From the NCBI RefSeq assembly GCF_025353885.1, contig NZ_JANXNX010000062.1:1-64000 (forward strand): DNA of 64,000 nt, read 5' to 3'. The DNA comes from Sphingomonas sp. Its GTDB lineage: Bacteria; Pseudomonadota; Alphaproteobacteria; Sphingomonadales; Sphingomonadaceae. Below, piece by piece: positions 7,797 through 17,446 of this stretch (positions are counted from its first letter, which is position 1; every line of letters begins with the position of its first letter). The position numbers were made by a program, and so were the translations under genes. The notes under the pieces are model-generated. The model ran no database searches. It was given only the letters and a program-made list of their open reading frames with translations, and had not been told where the DNA came from.

Positions 7797-10067
7797 ATGA
7801 TGATGAAAGCTGCAACGCGCCTCGCATTGAATGCCAGTTTGGTAGCCATTGTCGTCCTTCCTGGATTGCCCGTGGTGGTGGTCGCCAAAGAGGCAACGAA
7901 AGTTGCCGCCAGCGGCACAGCGAACCCACAAGCGCGCGCCGATGCTCTGGTGAAGGCAATGACGCGCGAGGAAAAACTGCGCCTCGTCCACAGTTATTTC
8001 CCGCCTTTGTCGAAGGTGTCCGGGGCGATGGGGATGATCCCCTCAGCGGCGCATATGGAAGGCGTGCCACGGCTCGGCATCCCCACCTTGCGCGAAAGCG
8101 ATGCGAGCCTGGGGGTCGCCAACCAGATCGAACAGCGCAAGGGTGATGTCGCGACCGCGCTGCCTGCCGGCCTCGCCACCGCGGCGACGTTTAACCCAGA
8201 GCTTGCGTTTCGCGGCGGCGCGATGATCGGTTCGGAGGCACGGGCAAAGACCTTCAACGTGCTGTTGGCGGGCGGCCTGAACCTGACCCGCGATCCGTTC
8301 AACGGACGCAATTTCGAATATCTGGGTGAAGATCCCCTGCTGGCGGGCGTGATGGCGGGCGAATCCATTCGCGGGGTCGAGAGCAATCATATCGTTTCGA
8401 CGATCAAGCATTTCGCGATCAACTCACAGGAAACAGGGCGTCATGTTTCCGATGCCCTGATCGGCGAAGCGGCGCTGCGTGAAAGCGATCTGCTGGCGTT
8501 TGAACTGGCGATCGAGCGCGGCAAGCCGGGTTCGGTCATGTGCGCCTATAACAAGGTCAACGGCGACTATGCGTGCGAGAACGACTTCCTGTTGAACCGG
8601 GTGCTGAAAGGCGACTGGGGCTACAAGGGCTGGGTCATGTCGGACTGGGGCGCGGTTCATTCGACCGTCAAGGCGGCGTTGTCCGGGCTGGATCAGCAGT
8701 CGGGGCAGGAATTGGACACGGCACCCTTTTTCCAGGAGCCCCTGGCAAAAGCGCTGGCGGCTGGCACCGTTCCCGAGGCGCGGCTGAACGATATGGCGCG
8801 ACGTATATTGTATGGCGTGATCGCAAGTGGGCTGATCGATCATCCGGTTCCGGACACCGCCCAGCCGATCGATTATGCCGCACATGCCGAGGTCGCGCAG
8901 CGCACTGCCGAAGAGGGAATTGTCCTGTTGAAGAACAGCGGCGCCCTGTTGCCCGTGGCAAGGACCGCGCGCCGGATCGTCCTGATCGGCGCCCACGCCG
9001 ATGTCGGGGTGTTGTCCGGCGGCGGGTCCTCACAGGTTCGTTCGGTCGGCGGCGCGCCGGTCGAGATACCGCTGACCAAGGGCGAGGCAGCCTCGTTCGC
9101 GCGGATAACATGGCACGCTTCCTCGCCACTCAAGGCGATCCGCGCGGCGCTGCCACAGGCCGATGTCACTTATGTCGATGGCGGGGACGTGGCGGCGGCG
9201 GCGGCGGCGGCAAAGGGTGCCGACCTGGCCATCGTCTTTGCCTGGCAGTGGCAGACCGAGGCCCAGGATGCGGAAACGCTGATGCTGCCTGACAACCAAG
9301 ATGCGTTGATCGACGCGGTGGCGGGCGCGAATGCAAAGACGCTGGTCGTTCTGGAAACCGGCGGGCCGGTGACGATGCCATGGATCGACCGCGTGCCAGC
9401 GGTGTTGCAGGCATGGTATCCGGGGCAGCGCGGCGGCGAGGCGATCGCGCGGATACTGGTCGGTGACGTCAACCCGTCGGGACGACTGCCGATGACGTTC
9501 CCGGTCCGCGCTGAACAGGCCCCCCGCAGTGCGCCGGTCGGACTGGCTGCGCTAAAGGCTTCGGATGCGGGGCGTGAGGCTGGCGATGCGACATCGAAGC
9601 TCGCACCGTTCGCGATCGATTACCGGGAGGGCGCCGACGTCGGCTATCGCTGGTATGAGAAGACCGCGCAAAAACCGCTGTTTCCGTTCGGATACGGACA
9701 GTCCTACACCAGCTTCCGCTATGCGAACCTGACGGTGGCGGGCGGCGCGACGATCACGGTCAGCTTCGATGTGACGAATACGGGCACGCGGTCGGGCCAG
9801 GATGTGCCACAATTTTATGTGCAGCCGGTGGACAAGGGCAATGCGTTCCGCCTGGCGGGCTGGACGAAGCTGAAGCTGGCGCCGGGGCAGACGCAGCGGG
9901 TGACGATCGTGGCTGAGCCACGGACGTTCTCGCGTTACGATGTCAAGGCGCGACGCTGGCAGCGGGATGCGGGGAAATATGCGATCGCCGTCGGGCATTC
10001 GGCCGAAGACCGCGCGCTGGCAGGGACGATCGTGCTGGGCGCAGGTTCGGGATTTACCAAACCATAA
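7797..10067 (+). CDS. Secreted GH3 beta-glucosidase
   Basis: Exported glycoside hydrolase of 756 residues. After an N-terminal signal sequence the GH3 barrel shows 'RDPFNGRNFEYLGEDP' and 'STIKHFAINSQET'. The nucleophile segment 'GWVMSDWGA' carries the catalytic aspartate. The second (alpha/beta sandwich) domain begins after 'GIVLLKNSGALLP', and a fibronectin-III-like C-terminal domain follows ('VTNTGTRSGQDVPQFYV'). This three-domain plan is typical of enzymes that remove glucose from the non-reducing end of beta-glucosides. Three consecutive ATG codons occur at the start; any may be used. It likely acts in the periplasm on material brought in by the adjacent TonB receptor. The next gene is a second GH3 of a different subfamily, 33 bp downstream. 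Confidence 0.93.
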   Translation: MMMKAATRLALNASLVAIVVLPGLPVVVVAKEATKVAASGTANPQARADALVKAMTREEKLRLVHSYFPPLSKVSGAMGMIPSAAHMEGVPRLGIPTLRESDASLGVANQIEQRKGDVATALPAGLATAATFNPELAFRGGAMIGSEARAKTFNVLLAGGLNLTRDPFNGRNFEYLGEDPLLAGVMAGESIRGVESNHIVSTIKHFAINSQETGRHVSDALIGEAALRESDLLAFELAIERGKPGSVMCAYNKVNGDYACENDFLLNRVLKGDWGYKGWVMSDWGAVHSTVKAALSGLDQQSGQELDTAPFFQEPLAKALAAGTVPEARLNDMARRILYGVIASGLIDHPVPDTAQPIDYAAHAEVAQRTAEEGIVLLKNSGALLPVARTARRIVLIGAHADVGVLSGGGSSQVRSVGGAPVEIPLTKGEAASFARITWHASSPLKAIRAALPQADVTYVDGGDVAAAAAAAKGADLAIVFAWQWQTEAQDAETLMLPDNQDALIDAVAGANAKTLVVLETGGPVTMPWIDRVPAVLQAWYPGQRGGEAIARILVGDVNPSGRLPMTFPVRAEQAPRSAPVGLAALKASDAGREAGDATSKLAPFAIDYREGADVGYRWYEKTAQKPLFPFGYGQSYTSFRYANLTVAGGATITVSFDVTNTGTRSGQDVPQFYVQPVDKGNAFRLAGWTKLKLAPGQTQRVTIVAEPRTFSRYDVKARRWQRDAGKYAIAVGHSAEDRALAGTIVLGAGSGFTKP

Positions 10068-10100
10068 CGGTGCCGGGGATCAAAGTTCTGGGAGACTGAC

Positions 10101-12629
10101 ATGAAGCGCGTTTCACTGATCGTCATGGCCACGGCATTGCTGGCGGGGAACGCGGACGCAAAAGATGCGGCCGCGAGCATGACCCCGGAGGCGGCAGTGG
10201 CGCATCCCCAGTTGTGGCCGTCGCTGAAAAGACTGCCGCGCGATGCGGCGGTCGAAAAGCGAGTGGATGCCCTGATCGCGGCGATGTCGCTGGACGACAA
10301 GGTGGGGCAGATGATCCAGGTCGATATCGGCAGCATCAAGCCGGTCGACGTGGAAACCTACAAGATCGGGTCGATCCTGAACGGGGGCAATTCAGGCCCG
10401 TACGACGACGAGCTGGCGCCGCCGCCCAAATGGCTGAAACTGGCCGACGAATATTATGACGCGTCGATGAAACGGAGCGACAAGGGGCCGCGCATTCCGA
10501 TTATCTGGGGCACCGACGCAGTGCACGGGAACAACAATATCGTCGGGGCTACGCTGTTCCCGCACAATATCGGACTGGGTGCAGCGCATGATCCGGCGCT
10601 GATCAGGCGGATCGGTGAGATCACATCGATCGAGACCGCGGCGGCCGGACAGGACTGGACCTTCGCGCCGACGCTGGCGGTGGTGCAGGACGACCGCTGG
10701 GGCCGGATTTATGAAAGCTATTCGGAAGAGCCGCAGATCCCGGCCGAATATGCCAGTGCCATGATCGAGGGGGTGCAGGGCAAGTTCGGCACCAAAGCCT
10801 TTCTGTCGCCGCAGCACCTGATCGCGACGACCAAGCATTTCCTGGGCGATGGCGGCACCGGCGGGCGCGACCAGGGCGACACGCAGGTCTCCGAACAGGT
10901 GCTCCGCGATGTCCATCTTGGCGGGTATCCGGCAGCGATCACGGCTGGCACGCAGTCGGTCATGATCAGCTTTTCAAGCTGGAACGGCGTCAAGATGAGT
11001 GGCAACAAAAGCTTGCTGACCGATGTCCTGAAGGACCGGATGAAGTTCGACGGCTTTGTAATCGGCGACTGGAACAGCCACGGCCAGGTGCCGGGATGCA
11101 CCAACGAAAGCTGTGCTGCAGCAATCAACGCGGGCATGGACATGTTCATGTATTCGGGGCCGGGCTGGAAACAGCTTTACACCAACACGCTGGCCCAGGC
11201 GAAGTCGGGTGAGATACCGATGGCACGGGTCGACGATGCGGTGCGGCGTATCCTGCGCGTCAAGATCCGCGCCGGGACGTTCGATCGCGGACGGCCATCG
11301 TCGCGTGCCTATGCGGGCAAATTCGATGCATTCGGTGCGCCTGCGCATCGCGCCGTTGCGCGGTCCGCGGTCCGTGAATCGCTGGTGCTGCTCAAAAACG
11401 AAAATGTCCTGCCGCTGAAGCCCAGCGCCAGAATATTGGTGGCGGGCGCGGGAGCGGATGACGTCAGCCAGCAAGCGGGTGGATGGACAATCACCTGGCA
11501 AGGCACGGGCGTCACCAACAAGGATTTCCCGAATGCCCAGACAATCTGGTCGGGCATCGCAGAGACGGTGAAGCAGGGCGGCGGGACCGCAACGCTGTCC
11601 GTCGATGGTTCGTTCACCACCAAGCCCGACGCAGCGATCGTCGTGTTCGGAGAACAGCCCTATGCCGAATTTAAGGGCGACCGGCCAACGCTGGAATATA
11701 GCGCCGACGACAGGTCCGACCTGGTCCTGCTGAAAAAGCTGAAAGCCGCCGGTATCCCGGTGGTTGCGGTGTTCCTGTCGGGGCGACCGTTGTGGGTCAA
11801 TGCCGAGCTGAATGCGTCCGACGCGTTCGTCGCTGCATTCCTGCCGGGGAGCGAGGGCGGTGGCGTCGCCGATGTCCTGTTTGCCAAGGTGGACGGCAAA
11901 CCGCGCTATGACTTTCGTGGCAAGCTGAGTTTTTCGTGGCCGAAGCGTCCCGATCAATATGTGTTGAACCGGCGCGACCTGAACTACGATCCGCTATTCG
12001 CCTATGGATACGGGCTGACCTATGCGACGCCGCGCCACCTCGGCATGCTCGACGAAAAGCGACCCGCTGGCATGGCGGCGGGAATGATCGGCCAGTTGTT
12101 CAACAAGGGGCGGGTCCCCGAAGGCTGGTCGATGGCAATGGAGAGCGCCGGACAGGCCAGTACGCCGATTGCCGGGGCAGCCACAGCATTGCCGACCGGC
12201 AGCATGACTGCGCGCACGGTCGATCGTCGCGCGCAGGAAGACGCGTTGCGGCTGGCCTGGTCCGGCCCGGCCATCGGCACATTGAAGATTGCCGCGCCGC
12301 GACCCATCGATATCGACCGCGAAACCAACGGGGAACTGAGCCTGGTCATGGAGTATCGCGTCGATCAGGCGGCGGCAGCCATGGTCACGATCGGCGTGGC
12401 CAACGGGACCAAGATCGCAGCGGTGCCCATCGGGAAGACCTTGAGTGCGGCCAAGGCGGGCGAATGGAATGAGATCGCGGTGCCGCTGAAGTGCTTTGCA
12501 GCGCGCGGTGCCGACATGAAGACGCTTTCGTCGCCATTCGTCCTGTCGTCGGGCGCGGGCACGACACTGTCGGTGTCGAACGTCCGTCTCGACTATGTTT
12601 CGATCCCGATGAACAAGTGCGGTGACTAG
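10101..12629 (+). CDS. Secreted GH3 exo-beta-glucosidase, ExoP type
   Basis: An 842-residue exported GH3 enzyme with signal peptide 'MATALLAGNADA'. The catalytic barrel includes 'GTDAVHGNNNIVGATLFPHN' and 'ATTKHFLGDGGT'. The likely nucleophile is the aspartate in 'FDGFVIGDWN', followed by 'GMDMFMYSG'. The second GH3 domain runs from 'ESLVLLKNENVLPLKP' to 'PLFAYGYGLTYA'. About 180 further residues form a beta-rich C-terminal module of the kind seen in marine and proteobacterial ExoP-type exo-1,3/1,4-glucanases. This architecture differs from the upstream GH3, which ends in an FnIII-like domain, so the two probably split the work between linkages or chain lengths. It is probably co-transcribed with the upstream gene. 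Confidence 0.93.
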   Translation: MKRVSLIVMATALLAGNADAKDAAASMTPEAAVAHPQLWPSLKRLPRDAAVEKRVDALIAAMSLDDKVGQMIQVDIGSIKPVDVETYKIGSILNGGNSGPYDDELAPPPKWLKLADEYYDASMKRSDKGPRIPIIWGTDAVHGNNNIVGATLFPHNIGLGAAHDPALIRRIGEITSIETAAAGQDWTFAPTLAVVQDDRWGRIYESYSEEPQIPAEYASAMIEGVQGKFGTKAFLSPQHLIATTKHFLGDGGTGGRDQGDTQVSEQVLRDVHLGGYPAAITAGTQSVMISFSSWNGVKMSGNKSLLTDVLKDRMKFDGFVIGDWNSHGQVPGCTNESCAAAINAGMDMFMYSGPGWKQLYTNTLAQAKSGEIPMARVDDAVRRILRVKIRAGTFDRGRPSSRAYAGKFDAFGAPAHRAVARSAVRESLVLLKNENVLPLKPSARILVAGAGADDVSQQAGGWTITWQGTGVTNKDFPNAQTIWSGIAETVKQGGGTATLSVDGSFTTKPDAAIVVFGEQPYAEFKGDRPTLEYSADDRSDLVLLKKLKAAGIPVVAVFLSGRPLWVNAELNASDAFVAAFLPGSEGGGVADVLFAKVDGKPRYDFRGKLSFSWPKRPDQYVLNRRDLNYDPLFAYGYGLTYATPRHLGMLDEKRPAGMAAGMIGQLFNKGRVPEGWSMAMESAGQASTPIAGAATALPTGSMTARTVDRRAQEDALRLAWSGPAIGTLKIAAPRPIDIDRETNGELSLVMEYRVDQAAAAMVTIGVANGTKIAAVPIGKTLSAAKAGEWNEIAVPLKCFAARGADMKTLSSPFVLSSGAGTTLSVSNVRLDYVSIPMNKCGD

Positions 12630-12633
12630 CCGG

Positions 12634-13635
12634 TCAGCCTCGTTGGCCTAGACGGGCCGCCACCAGCGCCATCAGGTCGCCTTCGGGACGCGGGCCATAG
12701 TGTGAGATGACTTCGGCGGCACAGACCGCACCCATGACCAGACTGTCCTCGAGCGAGCGGCCCTGCGCCTGTCCGCTGAGGAAGCCCGCCGCAAACAGGT
12801 CACCCGCGCCGGTGGTATCGACAAGCTGCGCGATCGGTTCGGCGGCGACACGGGCATGTCCGCCCCCGCTATGCGCTTCGGCTCCCGCCGCGCCATGGGT
12901 GACAACGAGGGTCGCGACTTTTGCCGACAGGGCGGTGACTGCGCTGGCGACATCGGCGGTGCCCATCAGGGCGTGAACCTCTCCGTCATTGGCAAACAGG
13001 ATGTCGATGTCGCCCGCATCGATCAGCGTGCGGAAATCCGCGCCGTGGCGGTCGATCACGAACGCGTCGGACAGGGTGAACGCGACCTTGCGGCCATTGG
13101 CCTTTGCCGTGTCGATGGCGGCGCGCATCGCGGCGCGCGGTTCCTCCGGGTCCCACAGATAGCCTTCGAGATACAGGATGGCAGAATTGGCGATCAGGTC
13201 GTGGTCGATCGCGGCGGCGGGCAGGAATTGCGACGCGCCCAGAAAGGTATTCATCGTCCGCTGCCCGTCGGCGGTGACGAGGATCAGGCAGCGCGCCGTT
13301 GGTGGTTCCACGCCCCGTTTTGCTGTGTCGAAGCGGACGCCGAGCGCGCGGATGTCGTGGGCAAAGACCTCGCCCAGCTGGTCGTCGGCAACCTGTCCGA
13401 TAAAGGCGCATTGCTGGCCAAGCGCGGCCAGCCCCGCGATGGTGTTGCCCGCCGAACCGCCAGAGACTTCGCGGCCCGGACCCATGCGACCATAGAGTTC
13501 GGTAGCGCGCGCGGCGTCGATCAGTTGCATCGAACCGCGCGTCAGGTTTTCGGATGCAATGAATGCTTCGTCGGCACTTGCGATCACATCGACGATCGCA
13601 TTGCCGATCGCCACAACATCGTATTTCGCCGTCAT
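12634..13635 (-). CDS. PfkB-family carbohydrate/adenosine kinase
   Basis: Cytosolic kinase of 333 residues from the ribokinase/PfkB family. The N-terminal glycine-rich signature 'GGSAGNTIAGLAALG' binds substrate. The C-terminal signature 'DTTGAGDLFAAGFLSG' contains the anion hole and catalytic aspartate. The overall pattern ('YDVVAIGNAIVDVIA', 'RTMNTFLGAS') matches the alphaproteobacterial proteins annotated as adenosine kinase. Convergent with the GH3 operon, 4 bp from its stop, and not obviously part of that locus. Substrate specificity (adenosine versus sugar) cannot be settled from motifs alone. Confidence 0.88.
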   Translation of the reverse strand: MTAKYDVVAIGNAIVDVIASADEAFIASENLTRGSMQLIDAARATELYGRMGPGREVSGGSAGNTIAGLAALGQQCAFIGQVADDQLGEVFAHDIRALGVRFDTAKRGVEPPTARCLILVTADGQRTMNTFLGASQFLPAAAIDHDLIANSAILYLEGYLWDPEEPRAAMRAAIDTAKANGRKVAFTLSDAFVIDRHGADFRTLIDAGDIDILFANDGEVHALMGTADVASAVTALSAKVATLVVTHGAAGAEAHSGGGHARVAAEPIAQLVDTTGAGDLFAAGFLSGQAQGRSLEDSLVMGAVCAAEVISHYGPRPEGDLMALVAARLGQRG

Positions 13636-13764
13636 AAATACCCTATGGTTTGCGGGCGCGCGTTTCGCACGGTTCGCCCTGAGCCTGTTCTGGCCCCGCC
13701 TTTACTTGGATGGCGCAAAAGGGGAAGGGCGATGCTTCGACAGGCCAGCAGGACGGACCCCGCA

Positions 13765-14136
13765 ATGCGACATTATGCTGTATTTCTCGTGCTGCCGGTA
13801 ATGCTGTCAGGCTGCGTCTCGACCCCGACCGCGCGACCAAGCGTCACGCCGACACGCAGCGCACCGATGCGGGCGACGGGGCTGGAACGGGTGCTGGGTG
13901 CCAACGGCCGCGCCCTGGTCGCGTTGTTCGGCCCGTCGGACCAGGATGTGCGTGAGGAAACGTCGCAGCGCATCCAGTTTCGCAGCCCGATCTGCGTGCT
14001 GGACGCCTATCTGTATCCAGAGGCCAAGGGCCGCGATCCGGTGGTGACTTATATCGACGCGCGCCAGCCCGATGGCCGCGACATCGACCGCGCTAGCTGC
14101 GTGGCGGCGATGATCCGGCGCAAAGAGGCACGCTGA
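13765..14136 (+). CDS. Small hypothetical lipoprotein
   Basis: A 123-residue protein beginning with a compact lipoprotein signal, '[17 protein letters not shown]', where LSGC is the lipobox. The mature part has no family I recognise. It contains '[13 protein letters not shown]', '[14 protein letters not shown]' and '[11 protein letters not shown]', with two further cysteines that could form a disulfide. The track ORF is much longer because it runs antisense through the kinase gene. An alternative in-frame ATG at 13732 has a better purine-rich ribosome site (aaggggaaggg) but would give an unusually long n-region. The 3' end overlaps the convergent queG by 44 bp. Confidence 0.7.
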   Translation: MRHYAVFLVLPVMLSGCVSTPTARPSVTPTRSAPMRATGLERVLGANGRALVALFGPSDQDVREETSQRIQFRSPICVLDAYLYPEAKGRDPVVTYIDARQPDGRDIDRASCVAAMIRRKEAR

Positions 14137-15169
14137 GCGCAGCCAGCGCCCAATCGGCGGCTTCGGCGACGGTCGCGGATTCGTCCGACAGCAGGCGGCG
14201 GAGCGGTTCGATCAGCGCCATCGACCCGCTGTTGCCTGCCGCGATGGCGGCGTTGCGGACCATGCGTTCGCGCCCGATGCGCTTGATCGGGCTGCCCGAA
14301 AAGACCGCGCGAAACCCGGCGTCGTCGAGCGCCAGCAGGTCCGACAATTCCGGCGCGGCGAGTTCGGGGCGACCGACAAACGCGCGGTTGGCTTGGGCGG
14401 CGTCGGCAAACTTGTTCCACGGACAGACCGCCAGGCAATCGTCGCAGCCATAGATGCGGTTGCCGATGGCGGCACGAAACTCGTGCGGGATCGGTCCCTT
14501 GTGCTCGATCGTCAGGTAGGAGATGCAGCGTCGGGCATCCAGCCGATAGGGTGCCGGAAACGCATCGGTCGGGCAGGCACGCTGGCAGGCGTCGCAACTG
14601 CCGCAGCTGTCGGCGTGGCTGTCGTCGGGATCGAGGTCGAGCGTCGTCATGATGCACCCAAGGAACAGCCAGCTGCCGTGTTCGCGGCTGACGAGGTTGG
14701 TGTGCTTGCCCTGCCAGCCGATTCCCGCCGACTGGCCCAACGGCTTTTCCATGACGGGTGCGGTATCGACGAAGACCTTCAGTTCGCCCCCCGCGGTCGC
14801 GACCAGCCACCGGGCCAAAGCCTTCAGGTTGCGCTTGACGACATCGTGATAGTCGGCCCCTTGTGCATACACCGAAATGCGACCGATCCCACCCTCCCCC
14901 GCCAGCCGCAGCGGGTCCTGCGCGGGGGCGTAGCTCATGCCCAGCGCGATCACGCTGAGCGCGTCGGGCCACAGCGATTGCGGGGCGGCGCGCTGGTCCG
15001 CGCGGTCCACCATCCATGCCATGCTGCCGTGCTGCCCGGCGTCGATCCATGATTGCAAGGCCGCGCGCCCATCGACCGCATCGGCGCGCGTCACCCCGCA
15101 CGCGGCAAAACCCAGCCGCGCGGCTTCGGTCTTTAAGGCTTTGGTCAGTCCTGTCTTGCTAGGCGGCAT
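14093..15169 (-). CDS. queG: Epoxyqueuosine reductase QueG
   Basis: Cytosolic cobalamin-dependent enzyme for the last step of queuosine synthesis in tRNA. At 358 residues it has the full family layout. The N-terminal cobalamin-binding region carries '[10 protein letters not shown]' and 'DTAPVMEK', and there are two 4Fe-4S motifs, '[16 protein letters not shown]' and '[14 protein letters not shown]'. The C-terminus is HEAT-like ('[18 protein letters not shown]'). It reads convergently with the small lipoprotein gene and overlaps its 3' end. Divergent from the ABC transporter operon 50 bp away. High confidence from the paired iron-sulfur motifs. Confidence 0.95.
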   Translation of the reverse strand: MPPSKTGLTKALKTEAARLGFAACGVTRADAVDGRAALQSWIDAGQHGSMAWMVDRADQRAAPQSLWPDALSVIALGMSYAPAQDPLRLAGEGGIGRISVYAQGADYHDVVKRNLKALARWLVATAGGELKVFVDTAPVMEKPLGQSAGIGWQGKHTNLVSREHGSWLFLGCIMTTLDLDPDDSHADSCGSCDACQRACPTDAFPAPYRLDARRCISYLTIEHKGPIPHEFRAAIGNRIYGCDDCLAVCPWNKFADAAQANRAFVGRPELAAPELSDLLALDDAGFRAVFSGSPIKRIGRERMVRNAAIAAGNSGSMALIEPLRRLLSDESATVAEAADWALAALSVPLCAGSSPPRS

Positions 15170-15218
15170 GGCGTGTCGCTAACACGGTCGGCACACCCTT
15201 TCGCCAAGGAATTTCGGG

Positions 15219-16163
15219 TTGAGTATCGATTTGGCGGTTTCCGCCCACGGGCTGGTCAAGAACTTCGGTAATACCCGGGCCGTCGACGGCATCGATCTGG
15301 CAGTGCCGCCGGGAGCGATCTATGGCGTGCTCGGCCCCAATGGTGCGGGCAAGACGACAACGCTGCGGATGGTGCTGGGCATTATCGACCCCGACGAAGG
15401 CACGCGGTCGCTTCTGGGCTACGACCGCCCGATGCAGGCGGCGCCGCTGGTCGGCTATCTTCCCGAAGAGCGTGGCCTGTACCCCGCCATGCAGGCGCGT
15501 GAGGCGATTGCCTTCATGGGCGCGCTGCGCGGACTGCCATTGGCCGAGGGACGGCGGCGGGCCGATGCGCTGCTGGAAGAATATGACCTGGGCCACGCCG
15601 GCAAAAAGATGATCCGCACCCTGTCGAAGGGGATGGCGCAGACCGTGCAATTGCTGGGCACGCTGATCCACAAGCCGCGCCTGATCGTATTGGACGAACC
15701 GTTTTCGGGACTGGATGCGCTGAACCAGGGGCGTCTGGAGGGGATGATCCGGACGCAGGCCGCAGAGGGCGCGACGGTGTTGTTCTCGACCCATGTCATC
15801 GCTCATGCCGAGCGCCTGTGCGAGCGGATCGCGATCATCGCCGCCGGCAAGGTCCGGTTCGAGGGTCGCGTGGACGAGGCGCGCGAACGGCTGCGCCCAC
15901 AGGTGCGGCTGCGGACGCGCACGACCGAGGGAAATTGGCGGAGCGCCATCCCGGCGGATGCCGTCCGCAACGGCGCCGACTGGAAATTCGAATTGCCCGG
16001 CGACGGGATCGAACCGCTGTTGAATGCGCTGATCCAGGGCCAGGCGGGCATTGAAAGCTTGTCGATCGAGCGTCCCGGCCTGCACGATGCGTTCGTGGCG
16101 ATCGCGGGCGCGCAGGCGGCAGCCGATATGGCGGCCCCCACGACAGCGGAGAAGGTGGCATGA
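15219..16163 (+). CDS. ABC-2 transporter ATP-binding protein (NatA-like)
   Basis: Nucleotide-binding subunit of 314 residues. Walker A is 'GPNGAGKTT', the signature loop is 'LSKGMAQ', Walker B is 'LIVLDEPFSGLD' and the H-loop is 'FSTHV'. The extra C-terminal region (about residues 225-300) is the DUF4162-like tail of NatA-type exporters. Translation appears to start at TTG (15219), preceded by an aagga box. The stop overlaps the permease start (ATGA), so the two subunits are translationally coupled. It powers export by the permease encoded next; the substrate is unknown (Na+, drug or lipid in relatives). Confidence 0.92.
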   Translation: MSIDLAVSAHGLVKNFGNTRAVDGIDLAVPPGAIYGVLGPNGAGKTTTLRMVLGIIDPDEGTRSLLGYDRPMQAAPLVGYLPEERGLYPAMQAREAIAFMGALRGLPLAEGRRRADALLEEYDLGHAGKKMIRTLSKGMAQTVQLLGTLIHKPRLIVLDEPFSGLDALNQGRLEGMIRTQAAEGATVLFSTHVIAHAERLCERIAIIAAGKVRFEGRVDEARERLRPQVRLRTRTTEGNWRSAIPADAVRNGADWKFELPGDGIEPLLNALIQGQAGIESLSIERPGLHDAFVAIAGAQAAADMAAPTTAEKVA

Positions 16164-17389
16164 ACCGGACGCTATCCTCGATCTGGGTGATCGCCCGCCG
16201 CGATTTCACCGCGACGGTATTTTCACGGACGTTCCTGCTGTTCCTGTTGGGGCCGTTGATGGCGCTGGGCTTCGGCGGACTGTTCGGCGTCGTCGGGGGC
16301 CGTGCCGACGATGCGGCTTTGCGCTCCTCGGTGGCGGTCATCGGCAGCGCCAGCGATACTGCGCCGATCCGCAAAGCCTATGCGGGCATGAACACGCGAT
16401 TGGGTGGCGCCCTGCCCGACCTGCGTTTCGTCGAACCGAAGGGCGATGTGGCGATCCAAGCGCGTGGTCTGTTGTCGGCGCAAAAGAACGGCGCGACCAT
16501 CGTGCTGACCGGCTGGCCAGCCGCGCCGCGCCTGGTCGGCCCGGCGCGGCAGATCGACGATTTGCAAAATAACGTGCGCCTGATCCTCGACGAGATCCGC
16601 ACCGCAGATGCCCTGAAACAGGCGCGCATCGTCCGGCCGGAGGTCAAGCTGCAACGCACCGTCATCGATCCGGCGGGCGGTGGCACGTCGGCAGCACGGC
16701 ACATCGTCGCGCGCGGTGCACAGTCGCTGCTGTTCATGCTGACGCTGCTACTGGCGGGCATGCTGCTGTCGAACATGGTTGAGGAAAAATCGAGCAAGGT
16801 GATCGAGGTGTTGGCCGCCGCCGTGCCGATCGACGCGATCTTCTATGGCAAGCTGATCGCGATGCTGGGCGTCTCGCTGACCGGGATCATCGTGTGGGGA
16901 TCGGTCATCGGTATCGCCGTCGTCAGCTTCATTCCGGCGGGGATGCCGCTGCCGCTGCCCGCAATGGGCTGGCCGTTGTTCATTACGCTGGGCGCGGTCT
17001 ATTACATCATGAACTACATGCTGCTGGGCGGGGCCTTCATCGGCATCGGCGCACAGGCCAACAGCGCGCGTGAGGTCCAGACGCTGTCGATGCCGATCAC
17101 CATGTCGCAACTTGCGGTGTTCGCGCTGGCTTCGGCAACGGTCAACGATACCGGTGGGCCACTGGCGACCTTTGCCGCGATTTTCCCGCTGTCGTCGCCG
17201 CTGGCGATGCTGGGCCGGGCGGCGCAGGACGCGACCCTCTGGCCGCACCTGCTGGCGCTGATATGGCAGGCGGCATGGGTCGCGATCATCGTGCGCTTTG
17301 CCGCCAGGCGGTTCCGGACCGGAGTGCTGAAGTCGGGGGCCCCGAGACGCAAATGGTTCGGGCGGACGCGCGCGGCAAAGGCTGGCTGA
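16160..17389 (+). CDS. ABC-2 transporter permease (NatB-like)
   Basis: Membrane subunit of 409 residues with NatB topology. One transmembrane segment lies near the N-terminus (about 20-45). A long extracytoplasmic region follows to about residue 190, then five or six spans at the C-terminus beginning 'SLLFMLTLLLAGMLLSNMVE'. The sequence 'EEKSSKVIEVLAAAVP' after the second span is the characteristic ABC-2 permease coupling segment. It forms an exporter with the overlapping upstream ATPase. No substrate clue is available from neighbours: MsrB downstream is probably a separate unit. Confidence 0.9.
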   Translation: MNRTLSSIWVIARRDFTATVFSRTFLLFLLGPLMALGFGGLFGVVGGRADDAALRSSVAVIGSASDTAPIRKAYAGMNTRLGGALPDLRFVEPKGDVAIQARGLLSAQKNGATIVLTGWPAAPRLVGPARQIDDLQNNVRLILDEIRTADALKQARIVRPEVKLQRTVIDPAGGGTSAARHIVARGAQSLLFMLTLLLAGMLLSNMVEEKSSKVIEVLAAAVPIDAIFYGKLIAMLGVSLTGIIVWGSVIGIAVVSFIPAGMPLPLPAMGWPLFITLGAVYYIMNYMLLGGAFIGIGAQANSAREVQTLSMPITMSQLAVFALASATVNDTGGPLATFAAIFPLSSPLAMLGRAAQDATLWPHLLALIWQAAWVAIIVRFAARRFRTGVLKSGAPRRKWFGRTRAAKAG

Positions 17390-17446
17390 TCGCGCTGCAA
17401 CCATTTAGGGGGCAAGCGCGTATCTCGATGCGAATGGAGAGTTCCG

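Noticed and set aside
9187-9220. GC-rich triplet repeat (ggcggcggcggcggcggcggca) in the GH3 gene
   Set aside because: It encodes a short poly-alanine stretch in a linker helix, common in high-GC genomes.
15219-16163. Degenerate ABC signature 'LSKGM' as a sign of inactivity
   Set aside because: This variant is normal for NatA-type ATPases.
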